DNA from: Rahnella rivi
GTDB lineage: Bacteria > Pseudomonadota > Gammaproteobacteria > Enterobacterales > Enterobacteriaceae
DNA: 36,937 nt
Direction of reading: 5' to 3'
NCBI RefSeq assembly: GCF_019049655.1
Contig: NZ_JAFMOX010000037.1
Coordinates: 1-36,937, forward strand
This document shows positions 7,768 through 15,774 of this stretch, piece after piece. The first letter of the stretch is position 1; each line of letters starts with the position of its first letter. The notes under the pieces are model-generated. The model was given only the letters and a program-made list of their open reading frames with translations, did no database searches and was not told where the DNA came from. Position numbers and translations under genes: made by a program.

Positions 7768-9429
7768 ATGCCGCAACATCCGCAGACCACGAAAGCGTGG
7801 GACACCCGCCGCAATGAAAAACAACGGCGTCTCGACAGTGTCCGTGCCGTGGCAGAGGGTAAAGTGTTACCCACCGATAAAATTATTCCTATCCTCGAAG
7901 CGCTGATTGCCTCCGGCGACCGCGTAGTGATGGAAGGGAATAACCAGAAACAAGCTGATTTCCTTTCCCGCTCGCTGGCGAAGGTGAACCCTGAAAAACT
8001 GCATGATTTACATATGATCATGCCAAGCGTCAGCCGCGCCGAACATCTGGATCTCTTTGAACGCGGCATCGCCCGCAAACTCGATTTCGCTTTCTCCGGC
8101 CCGCAAAGCCTGCGCATCGCGCAACTGCTGGAAGACGGTCAGATGGAAATCGGGTCGATTCACACCTATATCGAGCTCTATTCCCGCCTGTATGTCGATC
8201 TGGTGCCGAACATCGCGCTTATCGCCGCCTTCAAGGCTGACCGTAAAGGGAATCTCTACACCGGCGCGAGTACGGAAGATACGCCAGCGCTGGTCGAAGC
8301 CGCCGCCTTTAAAAACGGTATCGTGATTGCCCAGGTGAACGAACTGGTTGAAGAGGATTGCGATCTGCCACGCGTGGATATTCCGGGCGACTGGATTGAT
8401 TTCGTGGTTGTCGCTGACAAGCCGTTCTTCATCGAACCGCTGTTCACCCGCGATCCGCGCCTGATTAAACCGGTTCACGTGCTGATGGCGATGATGGCCA
8501 TCAAAGGCATCTACGCCAAACACAATGTGCAGTCGCTGAACCACGGTATCGGTTTTAACACCGCCGCCATCGAATTGCTGCTGCCGACCTACGGCGAACA
8601 GCTCGGCCTGCGCGGCAAAATCTGCAAACACTGGACGCTGAACCCGCATCCGACGCTGATCCCTGCCATTGAAAGCGGCTGGGTGGATACCGTTCACTGT
8701 TTCGGTGGCGAGCTGGGGATGGAAGAGTATATCCGCGCCCGTCCGGACGTGTTCTTCACCGGTTCCGACGGCTCCATGCGTTCTAACCGCGCGTTTTGCC
8801 AGATGGCCGGTCAGTACGCGGTAGACATGTTCATTGGTTCCACCTTGCAGGTTGATGGCCTGGCTAACTCCTCAACCGTGACCCGTGGGCGTCTGGCCGG
8901 TTTCGGCGGCGCGCCAAACATGGGGCATGACCCGCATGGCCGTCGTCACGCCACGCCAGCCTGGCTGGATATGATCGAAGAGCCGGATCCCATGGCACGC
9001 GGTAAAAAACTGGTCGTACAGATGGTTGAAACCTTCCAGGCCGGTGGCAAACCGACGTTTGTTGAGAAACTCGAAGCGGTCGATGTGGGTAAAGAATCCG
9101 GTATGCCGCTGGCGCCGGTGATGATTTACGGCGACGACGTGACGCACGTGCTGACTGAAGAAGGCATCGCGTACCTCTATCGCGCCCGTTCTCTGGAAGA
9201 ACGCCGTGCGATGGTCGCCGCCGTGGCCGGGATCACTGACATCGGTCTGGGCGTTGATGCTAAACGCGTCGCTGACCTGCGCCGTCAGGAACTGGTGGTC
9301 TTCCCGGAAGACATGGGCATCCGCCGCACCGACGCCACCCGTTCATTACTGGCGGCTGGCAGCGTGAGCGATCTGGTTGACTGGTCCGGCGGTTTGTACA
9401 ACCCGCCCGCTAAATTCCGTAGCTGGTAA
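7768..9429 (+). CDS. mdcA: Malonate decarboxylase alpha subunit (acetyl-ACP:malonate ACP transferase) MdcA
   Basis: First gene of the malonate decarboxylase operon, 553 aa, close to the 551 aa of Klebsiella MdcA. It swaps the acyl group on the carrier protein: acetyl-S-MdcC plus malonate gives malonyl-S-MdcC plus acetate. Start ATG 7768 is preceded by GGGAGG. The protein begins WDTRRNEKQRRLD and carries family segments FSGPQSLRIAQLLEDGQ, SLNHGIGFNTAAIELLLP, GSDGSMRSNRAFCQMAG and GRLAGFGGAPNMGHDPHGRR. The fold is CoA-transferase-like. It overlaps mdcB by one base (TAATG), indicating coupled translation. Confidence 0.96.
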   Translation: MPQHPQTTKAWDTRRNEKQRRLDSVRAVAEGKVLPTDKIIPILEALIASGDRVVMEGNNQKQADFLSRSLAKVNPEKLHDLHMIMPSVSRAEHLDLFERGIARKLDFAFSGPQSLRIAQLLEDGQMEIGSIHTYIELYSRLYVDLVPNIALIAAFKADRKGNLYTGASTEDTPALVEAAAFKNGIVIAQVNELVEEDCDLPRVDIPGDWIDFVVVADKPFFIEPLFTRDPRLIKPVHVLMAMMAIKGIYAKHNVQSLNHGIGFNTAAIELLLPTYGEQLGLRGKICKHWTLNPHPTLIPAIESGWVDTVHCFGGELGMEEYIRARPDVFFTGSDGSMRSNRAFCQMAGQYAVDMFIGSTLQVDGLANSSTVTRGRLAGFGGAPNMGHDPHGRRHATPAWLDMIEEPDPMARGKKLVVQMVETFQAGGKPTFVEKLEAVDVGKESGMPLAPVMIYGDDVTHVLTEEGIAYLYRARSLEERRAMVAAVAGITDIGLGVDAKRVADLRRQELVVFPEDMGIRRTDATRSLLAAGSVSDLVDWSGGLYNPPAKFRSW

Positions 9430-10292
9430 TGACGATGCCGCAGACTTTAACGATTGGCGCTGTACTCACAGCACAAGAGCTGGCCGAAAGGCTGGCAGAA
9501 ACGGCGACGCAGGCGCTGATCGACGAAGCGCGGCTTAGCCCGAAACCAGGGCTGGTAGACAGCCGGAGTTCCGGCGCACATCAGGATTTAACGCTTGATC
9601 TGATGGTGCGCTCGGCGCGCAGTCTGACGTCCACGTTCTATTTGCTGGCTTTACACAGCTGGCAGCGCCCGGCGGATATCGCCCTGCGTCAGGAAGTGGG
9701 CCGTCTGGGCCGTGCGGGAGAAGCGCTGATGATGGCGGAAACCGGCGGCGTGAACACGCACCGGGGCGCTATCTGGGCGATGGGGCTGCTGGTCAGCGCG
9801 ATCGCCATGCAGCCGGAAGATCTCCAGCCGCTGCATATTGCGCAGCGCGCCGCGAAAATTGCGGCGTTGCCCGACGCATTCAGCCCGAAAAAATTCAGTA
9901 AAGGTGCGCACGCCGTGCAGCGTTATCAGGTGCCCGGTGCGCGTGAAGAGGCTCAGGGGGCATTCCCGCACATTCTCCATTGTGCGCTGCCGCAGCTCCA
10001 TCACAGCCGGGCTCGCGGTGCCAGCGAAAGCGAAGCACAGGTCGATGCTTTACTGGCGGTCATGGCCCGGCTTTCCGATACCTGCGTGTTGTCACGCGGC
10101 GGATTACCGGCGCTGCACGCCATGCATCAGGGCGCGCAGGCCGTGCTCGATGCCGGCGGGATGAGAACGATGGCAGGCAAACAGTTATTACGCCATCTCG
10201 AGCACCGCATGCTGGCCGACAACACATCACCCGGTGGTGCCGCCGATTTACTGGCCGCGACGCTGTTTCTTGACCGCGTCAGCATGGTCTGA
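9429..10292 (+). CDS. mdcB: Triphosphoribosyl-dephospho-CoA synthase MdcB
   Basis: CitG-family enzyme that makes the prosthetic group precursor 2'-(5''-triphosphoribosyl)-3'-dephospho-CoA from ATP and dephospho-CoA. MdcG later attaches it to MdcC. The product is 287 aa. Family signatures are DEARLSPKPGLVDSRSSGAH near residues 34-53, ETGGVNTHRGAIWAMG, FSKGAHAVQRY and the C-terminal DNTSPGGAADLLAATLFLD. Translation starts at the ATG overlapping the mdcA stop; a second ATG lies two codons later. A 40-bp gap separates it from mdcC. Confidence 0.95.
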   Translation: MTMPQTLTIGAVLTAQELAERLAETATQALIDEARLSPKPGLVDSRSSGAHQDLTLDLMVRSARSLTSTFYLLALHSWQRPADIALRQEVGRLGRAGEALMMAETGGVNTHRGAIWAMGLLVSAIAMQPEDLQPLHIAQRAAKIAALPDAFSPKKFSKGAHAVQRYQVPGAREEAQGAFPHILHCALPQLHHSRARGASESEAQVDALLAVMARLSDTCVLSRGGLPALHAMHQGAQAVLDAGGMRTMAGKQLLRHLEHRMLADNTSPGGAADLLAATLFLDRVSMV

Positions 10293-10332
10293 ACCGGATA
10301 CGCATTAACTAACATCAGTACAAAGAGGTGTT

Positions 10333-10635
10333 ATGGAACGTTTTGAATTTAATTACCCGGCGGCAAAACCGCTGGCAGGCCGCGCCGAAGCAGGCGTGGT
10401 AGGTTCCGGCGATTTAGAAGCGCTGTATGAACCAAAAACAGTCAATGAGCTGAACATTATCGTCACCACCTCGGTCGACGGCAGCCATACCTTATGGCAG
10501 AACTTTTTTGACCGTCTGAGCTCCCTGCGTGAATTACCGGCCGGGCGTCTCGACATCAATGATTTTGGCGCCACACCAGGGGTTGCCCGTCTGCGTATCG
10601 AACAGGTCTTTGAGGAGGCTGAACATGCAAACTGA
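10333..10635 (+). CDS. mdcC: Malonate decarboxylase acyl carrier protein (delta subunit) MdcC
   Basis: Small 100-aa carrier protein that holds the malonyl and acetyl thioesters on its dephospho-CoA-type arm. The modified serine is S25 in GVVGSGDLEAL, the same position as in the Klebsiella protein. The CitD/MdcC-like remainder includes NELNIIVTTSVDG and NDFGATPGVARLRIEQ. ATG 10333 has an AAAGAGG ribosome binding site. Its last 11 bases overlap the start of mdcD. Confidence 0.95.
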   Translation: MERFEFNYPAAKPLAGRAEAGVVGSGDLEALYEPKTVNELNIIVTTSVDGSHTLWQNFFDRLSSLRELPAGRLDINDFGATPGVARLRIEQVFEEAEHAN

Positions 10636-11467
10636 TGCTGATCAGAGCTTTATCGAGCTGAGTGCCCGTCAGCGCGCCCGCAAACTGCTGGATGCCGGGA
10701 CTTTCCGTGAACTGCTTGGCCCGTTTGAACGCATTATGTCTCCGTGGCTGGAACCGCAGGGCATCGTGCCGCAGGCCGACGACGGCATGGTGGTCGCCAA
10801 AGGCCAGATTAACGGCCAGCCCGCCGTGATTGTGGCGATTGAAGGCAGCTTCCAGGGCGGCAGCATGGGCGAAGTGTCCGGGGCCAAAATGGCCGCTGCG
10901 CTGGAAATGGCCGCAGAAGATAACCGCAACGGCATCCCGACGCAGGCGGTTCTGCTGCTCGAAACCGGCGGTGTGCGTTTGCAGGAAGCCAATCTGGGGC
11001 TGGCGGCGATCGCGGATATTCATGCCGCTATCGTTGATTTACGCCGCTACACGCCGGTGATTGGCGTGGTAGCCGGTACCGTCGGTTGCTTTGGCGGGAT
11101 GTCGATTGCCGCTGCGCTGTGCAGTTATCTGATTGTCACCCGTGAAGCCCGTCTGGGTCTGAACGGCCCGCAGGTTATCGAACAGGAAGCCGGTATCGAT
11201 GAATACGATTCCCGCGACCGTCCGTTTATCTGGAGCATGACCGGTGGCGAAGTGCGTTATCACAGCGGCTTTGTGGATGCACTGGTGAAAGATTCCCTCG
11301 CACAGGTGAAATCAAGCGTGCTGGACTTCATTAAAAAAGGCGTTCCGGCCACACACCGTTCTGATAATTATGATTATTACCTGCCAAAACTGACCGGTTT
11401 TGACACCGCGCAGCAGGCCAGCCGTGATGTGACGGAAGCCCTGTTTAACCGGGAGGATCGCGCATGA
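10625..11467 (+). CDS. mdcD: Malonate decarboxylase beta subunit MdcD
   Basis: Carboxyltransferase-like (crotonase-fold) subunit that, with MdcE, decarboxylates malonyl-S-MdcC to acetyl-S-MdcC. The product is 280 aa (Klebsiella about 277). I choose ATG 10625 (MQTDADQSFIEL), preceded by GAGGAGG. The reading open from 10529 only covers the mdcC frame-shadow. Conserved segments are ARQRARKLLDAGTFRELLGPF, EGSFQGGSMGEVSGAKMAAAL, LLETGGVRLQEANLGL and the Gly-rich GCFGGMSIAAAL oxyanion region. It overlaps mdcC by 11 bp and mdcE by 4 bp (ATGA), so the subunits are translationally coupled. Confidence 0.95.
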   Translation: MQTDADQSFIELSARQRARKLLDAGTFRELLGPFERIMSPWLEPQGIVPQADDGMVVAKGQINGQPAVIVAIEGSFQGGSMGEVSGAKMAAALEMAAEDNRNGIPTQAVLLLETGGVRLQEANLGLAAIADIHAAIVDLRRYTPVIGVVAGTVGCFGGMSIAAALCSYLIVTREARLGLNGPQVIEQEAGIDEYDSRDRPFIWSMTGGEVRYHSGFVDALVKDSLAQVKSSVLDFIKKGVPATHRSDNYDYYLPKLTGFDTAQQASRDVTEALFNREDRA

Positions 11468-12279
11468 GCACTATCAACAGCAACGCAGCCAGCCGGGGTG
11501 ATTACTGGTTCGCACAACTGACCAAAGACGCCACACCGGTCAGCGGTCTTTGCCCTTCGGTGAAAGCGGCCGACGGCAAAATGAATGACCAGACCGTGCG
11601 TTTCATCGCCGTGGTGCCGGACAAAAATAACCAGTATCCGCGTGCGGCGGGCGGCGAAGTCGGCCTGCTCGAAGGCTGGAATCTGGCAAAAGTGGTCAAC
11701 GACGTAATTGACGCTGACGCTAACGCCAGCACCAAACGCGCCATCGTGGCGGTGATCGATGTGCCAAGTCAGGCGTATGGCCGCCGCGAAGAGGCGTTCG
11801 GCATTCATCAGGCGCTGGCCGGTGCCGCGGGCGCTTACGCCAAAGCACGACTGGCCGGGCATCCTGTCATCGGGCTGATTGTCGGCAAAGCGATGTCCGG
11901 TGCGTTTCTGGCGCACGGTTATCAGGCCAACAAACTGATCGCCTTTAAAAACAACGGCGTGATGATCCATGCGATGGGGAAAGAATCCGCCGCACGTATC
12001 ACCTTACGCTCCGTGGAGGCGCTGGAAAAACTGGCCGCCACCATTCCACCGATGGCTTACGACATCGAAAACTACGCCACGCTGGGCCTGCTGTCGCAAT
12101 TACTCGACATCGCAGACCCGGACAACGCCACGCCTGACGATATCGCCCGTGTCGAAAACACGGTCTGGCAAAACATCCAGGACGCACGCAAAGAAGGCGT
12201 TAGCCTCAGCAACCGTCTGGGTGCAGAAAATCGCGCAAGTTCGCAGCGCGTTCGCCAGCAGATGCGCCAGGAATGGTAA
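11464..12279 (+). CDS. mdcE: Malonate decarboxylase gamma subunit MdcE
   Basis: Partner of MdcD in the decarboxylase; the pair resembles the two halves of acyl-CoA carboxylase carboxyltransferases. The product is 271 aa. Recognisable parts are GEVGLLEGWNLAKVVNDVI, VIDVPSQAYGRREEAFGIHQ, the oxyanion-type GKAMSGAFLAHGYQANKLIAF, and MIHAMGKESAARIT. The C-terminus is helical with SQRVRQQMRQEW. The start ATG overlaps the mdcD stop as ATGA. A 189-bp gap with a hairpin separates it from mdcF, the largest break inside the operon. Confidence 0.94.
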   Translation: MSTINSNAASRGDYWFAQLTKDATPVSGLCPSVKAADGKMNDQTVRFIAVVPDKNNQYPRAAGGEVGLLEGWNLAKVVNDVIDADANASTKRAIVAVIDVPSQAYGRREEAFGIHQALAGAAGAYAKARLAGHPVIGLIVGKAMSGAFLAHGYQANKLIAFKNNGVMIHAMGKESAARITLRSVEALEKLAATIPPMAYDIENYATLGLLSQLLDIADPDNATPDDIARVENTVWQNIQDARKEGVSLSNRLGAENRASSQRVRQQMRQEW

Positions 12280-12348
12280 TTCATTCATAACTTTCAGTCT
12301 CAACCGGTAACGCACCTGCAAACAGCGTGACGCAGCCGCATTGCGGGT

Positions 12349-12378
12349 TCCCGCCCTGACATACCGTCCGGGCTGGGA
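12349..12378 (+). other. GC-rich hairpin in the mdcE-mdcF gap
   Basis: TCCCGCCC (12349-12356) pairs with GGGC-t-GGGA (12370-12378), with one bulged T and a 13-nt loop. There is no U tract. It could be an mRNA processing or stability element or a partial attenuator between enzyme and transporter genes. An overlapping alternative stem, GCGGG/CCCGC, is also possible. Confidence 0.4.
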
Positions 12379-12468
12379 CCTGCTGTTGTCTGCAACTGGA
12401 CTGTCATACTAAAAAAACCATCGCACCGGCGCTGACTGAGCATTCATTTTTGTCTCAGGAATATCGCT

Positions 12469-13431
12469 ATGACTTACGTAATATTGCACGCGCTTGCCCC
12501 TATTTTCGTCATCATGATCCTCGGTTTTTACGCCGGGAAAGCGAAAATGGTGGATAACCAGAATGTCTCTTTACTGAATATTTTCGTGATGGATTTTGCT
12601 TTACCCGCTGCGCTGTTTACAGCGACCGTACAAACGCCGTGGTCAGGCATTGTTGAACAGTCACCGCTGATTCTGGTGCTGGTTCTGGCGATGTGGATCA
12701 CCTACGCGGCGATTTATTTTATTTGCACCAAAGTCTTCAACAAGTCTCCGCAGGACGCTGCCGTGTTGACGCTGACCGTCGCACTGCCTAACTATGCGGC
12801 GCTCGGTTTGCCTATTCTGAGCAGCGTGATGGGCGATGCGCCGTCGACTTCACTGTCCGTTGCGGTATCTATCGCCTGCGGTTCGGTGCTGATGACACCG
12901 TTCTGTCTGCTGATTCTCGAACGTGAAAAAGCCCGTCTGAGTGGCGAAAATCAGGGGTCTTCTCTGGCACTGCTGCCGGTGCTGATGTGGCGTTCAGTGA
13001 AAAAACCGATCGTCTGGGCACCGCTTCTGGGCGTGATCCTGTCAGCGATTGGCATTAAAATGCCGGAAATTTTCCTGGCATCGATTAAGCCGCTGGGTCT
13101 GTCAGCCACCGCCTCTGCGCTGTTCCTGACCGGTGTGATCCTGTCAGCCCGTAAACTGAAAATTAACGCGCCGGTGCTGTTGTCTTGTGTCGCCAAAAAC
13201 CTGATCCAGCCGTTCATCGCCTGGGGTCTGGTACTGGCATTCGGCCTGAGCGGTCAGGTGGCGGTCACCGCTATTTTGATGATTGCACTGTCTGCCGGTT
13301 TCTTCGGTATCGTGTTCGGTAACCGTTTCGGGGTGCAGTCTCCGGATGCCGAAGCGTCACTGCTGATCAGTTCCGTATTATGTATCGTGACCTTGCCGCT
13401 GTTTATCTCACTGACAGCCGCACTTCACTAA
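12469..13431 (+). CDS. mdcF: Malonate transporter MdcF (auxin efflux carrier family)
   Basis: A 320-aa integral membrane protein of the auxin efflux carrier (AEC) family, about ten hydrophobic segments with the typical duplicated layout. It has an N-terminal ILHALAPIFVIMILGFYAGK and the central ALPNYAALGLPILSSVMG, where AEC proteins have a conserved Asn-Pro crossover. The C-terminus ends LCIVTLPLFISLTAAL. Its place in a malonate operon and its length identify it as MdcF, the malonate importer. ATG 12469 follows CAGGA at good spacing. mdcG begins 15 bp after its stop. Confidence 0.93.
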   Translation: MTYVILHALAPIFVIMILGFYAGKAKMVDNQNVSLLNIFVMDFALPAALFTATVQTPWSGIVEQSPLILVLVLAMWITYAAIYFICTKVFNKSPQDAAVLTLTVALPNYAALGLPILSSVMGDAPSTSLSVAVSIACGSVLMTPFCLLILEREKARLSGENQGSSLALLPVLMWRSVKKPIVWAPLLGVILSAIGIKMPEIFLASIKPLGLSATASALFLTGVILSARKLKINAPVLLSCVAKNLIQPFIAWGLVLAFGLSGQVAVTAILMIALSAGFFGIVFGNRFGVQSPDAEASLLISSVLCIVTLPLFISLTAALH

Positions 13432-13446
13432 CAGAAAGGGGGAAAT

Positions 13447-14073
13447 ATGTGTGACCCGCGAGCCCATGATTTTGTCTGGATCAGCGACCGCTCTGCGCTG
13501 CAAAGCGATGACGTTTTACCCGCGTGGGTAAACACCGGCTGGCGCACTGCGCTGCCGCTGGTGGTGCGTCGCGATAAACGTGCTGACGGCGCAATCCCGG
13601 TGGGTATTCGCGGGCTGACCCGCATTCAGCGTGCCGCCGCCTGGATTGACCCGGCGGCGGTGGTGCGGGCCGTCACACCGGAATCACTGGTCAGCGACAT
13701 CAACGTGTTACTGCATTCGCCGTTTGTGTCACAACAACCGGTGCAGGCGCTGATTACGTTGTGCAATCTGCCACTGCCTTTCCGGTGGGGGGTGACCGGC
13801 AGTTGTGCTTACGCGCTGGCCAGTGACCTCCCGGTCATGCATGCCGGCAGCGATCTCGATTTACTGGTGCGCTGCGACGCGCCGGTGGACTCTTCTCAGT
13901 TTTCCGATTTTTACGACCAGCTTCAGCGGCTTCCCTGCCGCGCCGATGTTCAGATCACTACGCCGCAAGGGGGATTTGCCCTCAGCGAATGGCTGCGTGG
14001 CGGAGACATCATGCTGAAAACGGCGTCCGGCCCGTTGCTGGTGCGTGACCCGTGGCAACCGCCGGCAGAGTGA
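13447..14073 (+). CDS. mdcG: Phosphoribosyl-dephospho-CoA transferase MdcG (holo-ACP synthase)
   Basis: Nucleotidyltransferase that attaches the prosthetic group made by MdcB to serine 25 of MdcC. The product is 208 aa. The catalytic motif HAGSDLDLLVRCD gives G134-S135-D136-L137-D138, the GSxDxD pattern of nucleotidyltransferases. Upstream RWGVTGSCAYALAS and an early WVNTGWRTALPLVVRRD are typical of MdcG. ATG 13447 has AAAGGGGG just before it. mdcH follows 27 bp after the stop. Confidence 0.95.
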   Translation: MCDPRAHDFVWISDRSALQSDDVLPAWVNTGWRTALPLVVRRDKRADGAIPVGIRGLTRIQRAAAWIDPAAVVRAVTPESLVSDINVLLHSPFVSQQPVQALITLCNLPLPFRWGVTGSCAYALASDLPVMHAGSDLDLLVRCDAPVDSSQFSDFYDQLQRLPCRADVQITTPQGGFALSEWLRGGDIMLKTASGPLLVRDPWQPPAE

Positions 14074-14100
14074 TACCGGTCAAAAGAAGCAAGGAGCACG

Positions 14101-15036
14101 ATGAAAATCTTATTTACCTTCCCCGGACAAGGGCCGCAGGTGCCGCACATGCTGCATCGTCTGCCGGATAATCCGCTTACCCATTCCCTGATCGCACAAG
14201 CCAGTCTCGCGCTGGGCGAAGATGTTCTGCTGCTCGATACCGCCGATGCGTTGCGTTCTACCCGCGCGGTACAACTGTGTTTACTGATTGCCGGTGTGGT
14301 GTGGGCGAAGCAATGTCAGGCCGAAGGCATTGAGGCAGATTTTTGCAGCGGGCTGTCGATTGGTGCATTTCCCGCTGCCGTGGTGGCAGGTGCACTCGAT
14401 TTCTCCGAAGCCGTCCGGCTGGTTGCGCTGCGCGGTGAGCTGATGCAGCAGGCTTATCCGCAGGGCTTTGGGCTTTCGGCCATCACCGGTCTGCGTCAGA
14501 TGCAGGTTGAGGGGCTGGTGGCGCAGGTGAACAGCGCCACGTCGCCGGTATTTCTTGCCAATATCAACGCGGAAGACCAGCTGGTGATTGCGGGCAGTGA
14601 CGCCGCCATGGCGCAGGTGATGCAGCTTGCCAAAGGGCTGGGCGCGCAGAAAACGCATCAGCTCGCGGTCAGCGTGCCGTCGCATTGTGCGTTGCTGGAT
14701 GAGCCAGCGGCGAAGCTGGTGGAAGCGTTTAAAGAAATTTCGATTTCCCGCCCGACCTGCGGTTATCTCAGCGGCACCACTGGCCGCGTTTACTGGCAGC
14801 CGGAGAAAATCGCCGACGATCTGGCGATGAACATGGCGCGCACTGTGAACTGGCGTGACGCCATGGTGGCGGCGTATCAGCGCGATGTGCGGCTGGCAAT
14901 TGAAATGCCACCGGGCGCGGTGCTGACCGGCCTGACCCGCCGCGCAATGGAGCAGGGCGAAGCGCTCTCTTTATGCCAGTCCGGCCTGCAGGTTGCGGGA
15001 CGTCTCGCAACGCGGTTACGGGAAAACGAACGCTGA
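14101..15036 (+). CDS. mdcH: Malonate decarboxylase malonyltransferase MdcH (epsilon subunit)
   Basis: FabD-like malonyl-CoA:ACP transacylase that primes the carrier by loading malonyl from malonyl-CoA onto thiol-MdcC. The product is 311 aa. Acyltransferase signatures are FPGQGPQ (residues 7-13), the nucleophile S86 in SGLSIGAFPA, and H195 in VPSHCALLD. The C-terminal EMPPGAVLTGLTRRAM fits the family. ATG 14101 has AAGGAG. It is the last recognisable mdc enzyme gene, and 93 bp separate it from the next plus-strand gene. I see no terminator in that gap, so read-through is possible. Confidence 0.95.
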   Translation: MKILFTFPGQGPQVPHMLHRLPDNPLTHSLIAQASLALGEDVLLLDTADALRSTRAVQLCLLIAGVVWAKQCQAEGIEADFCSGLSIGAFPAAVVAGALDFSEAVRLVALRGELMQQAYPQGFGLSAITGLRQMQVEGLVAQVNSATSPVFLANINAEDQLVIAGSDAAMAQVMQLAKGLGAQKTHQLAVSVPSHCALLDEPAAKLVEAFKEISISRPTCGYLSGTTGRVYWQPEKIADDLAMNMARTVNWRDAMVAAYQRDVRLAIEMPPGAVLTGLTRRAMEQGEALSLCQSGLQVAGRLATRLRENER

Positions 15037-15129
15037 TTAAAGGCATGGTAGTTTGGTGATGAAAGGCGTTGGGCTGTTTGATTATTGCGCAGCGTGCTAT
15101 TGTCCAACCACTCTGATTGAAGGGATATC

Positions 15130-15774
15130 ATGCCAGTTTTAATTCGCGGGGATTCGCAAATGATCGTGCTCGAAAGATCGTACAGTCCGGCCACTCTGGC
15201 CAGAAGATTTGAAATCATTGATGAAATACGCTTCAACAATCTCGATATGTTGGTCATCTATGACGAGAAAATTCCGTTCATTGCCATTGCTGAAGCACAA
15301 ACCCGAACCGATAACCGGGGTGAAAACCGACACCACGTAGTAGCAACGCTGGAACTTGCCCGCAGGGATAATAGCGATGAACTGCTCGAAGTCCGTCAGT
15401 TCTGGGAAGACGATCAGGCGTTTCAGGTAGAAGGCGTGGTGGTGAATGCCGGCATGCGCGATTACCGTTTAGCGACATTGTTGTATGAAACGCTGGTGGT
15501 CAAAAAACATCTCACCCTGATGAGTGATAACGATCATTACACCGGCGGTCGGGCGCTCTGGAAACGTCTTGCCCAAAATGCAGCGGGATTATTGGTTTTC
15601 ATACTCGATACAGAAAAAGGGCAATTTTACCCTTATGACGGCTCGAAAATGCGTTATGACGGCGTGAGTATTCCTGAATCTGCCATCTGGAGTGAGCATC
15701 CGGATAAAACACACTGGCCGGTCGTTTTGATTGCACAAAACAGCGAGCGTCTGTCAGCGCTTTCTGCTCGCTAA
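15130..15774 (+). CDS. Uncharacterised protein, possibly GNAT-like, between mdcH and mdcR
   Basis: A 214-aa soluble protein with no signal peptide or membrane segment that I do not recognise by name. ATG 15130 has GAAGGGA four bases upstream; an internal Met at 15160 is an alternative. Its layout recalls the GNAT acyltransferase fold. There are N-terminal strands with NLDMLVIYDEKIPFIAIAEA, then GMRDYRLATLLYETLV in the acetyl-CoA-loop and helix position. Next comes LMSDNDHYTGGRALWKRLAQ, close to the SD...S-GG-xxLW motif of some acetyltransferases seen in phages and enterobacteria. The usual Q/RxxGxG/A is degenerate, so activity is uncertain. Its 3' end overlaps the convergent mdcR by 21 bp. 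Nothing in its sequence ties it to malonate, so it could be a passenger. Confidence 0.7.
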   Translation: MPVLIRGDSQMIVLERSYSPATLARRFEIIDEIRFNNLDMLVIYDEKIPFIAIAEAQTRTDNRGENRHHVVATLELARRDNSDELLEVRQFWEDDQAFQVEGVVVNAGMRDYRLATLLYETLVVKKHLTLMSDNDHYTGGRALWKRLAQNAAGLLVFILDTEKGQFYPYDGSKMRYDGVSIPESAIWSEHPDKTHWPVVLIAQNSERLSALSAR

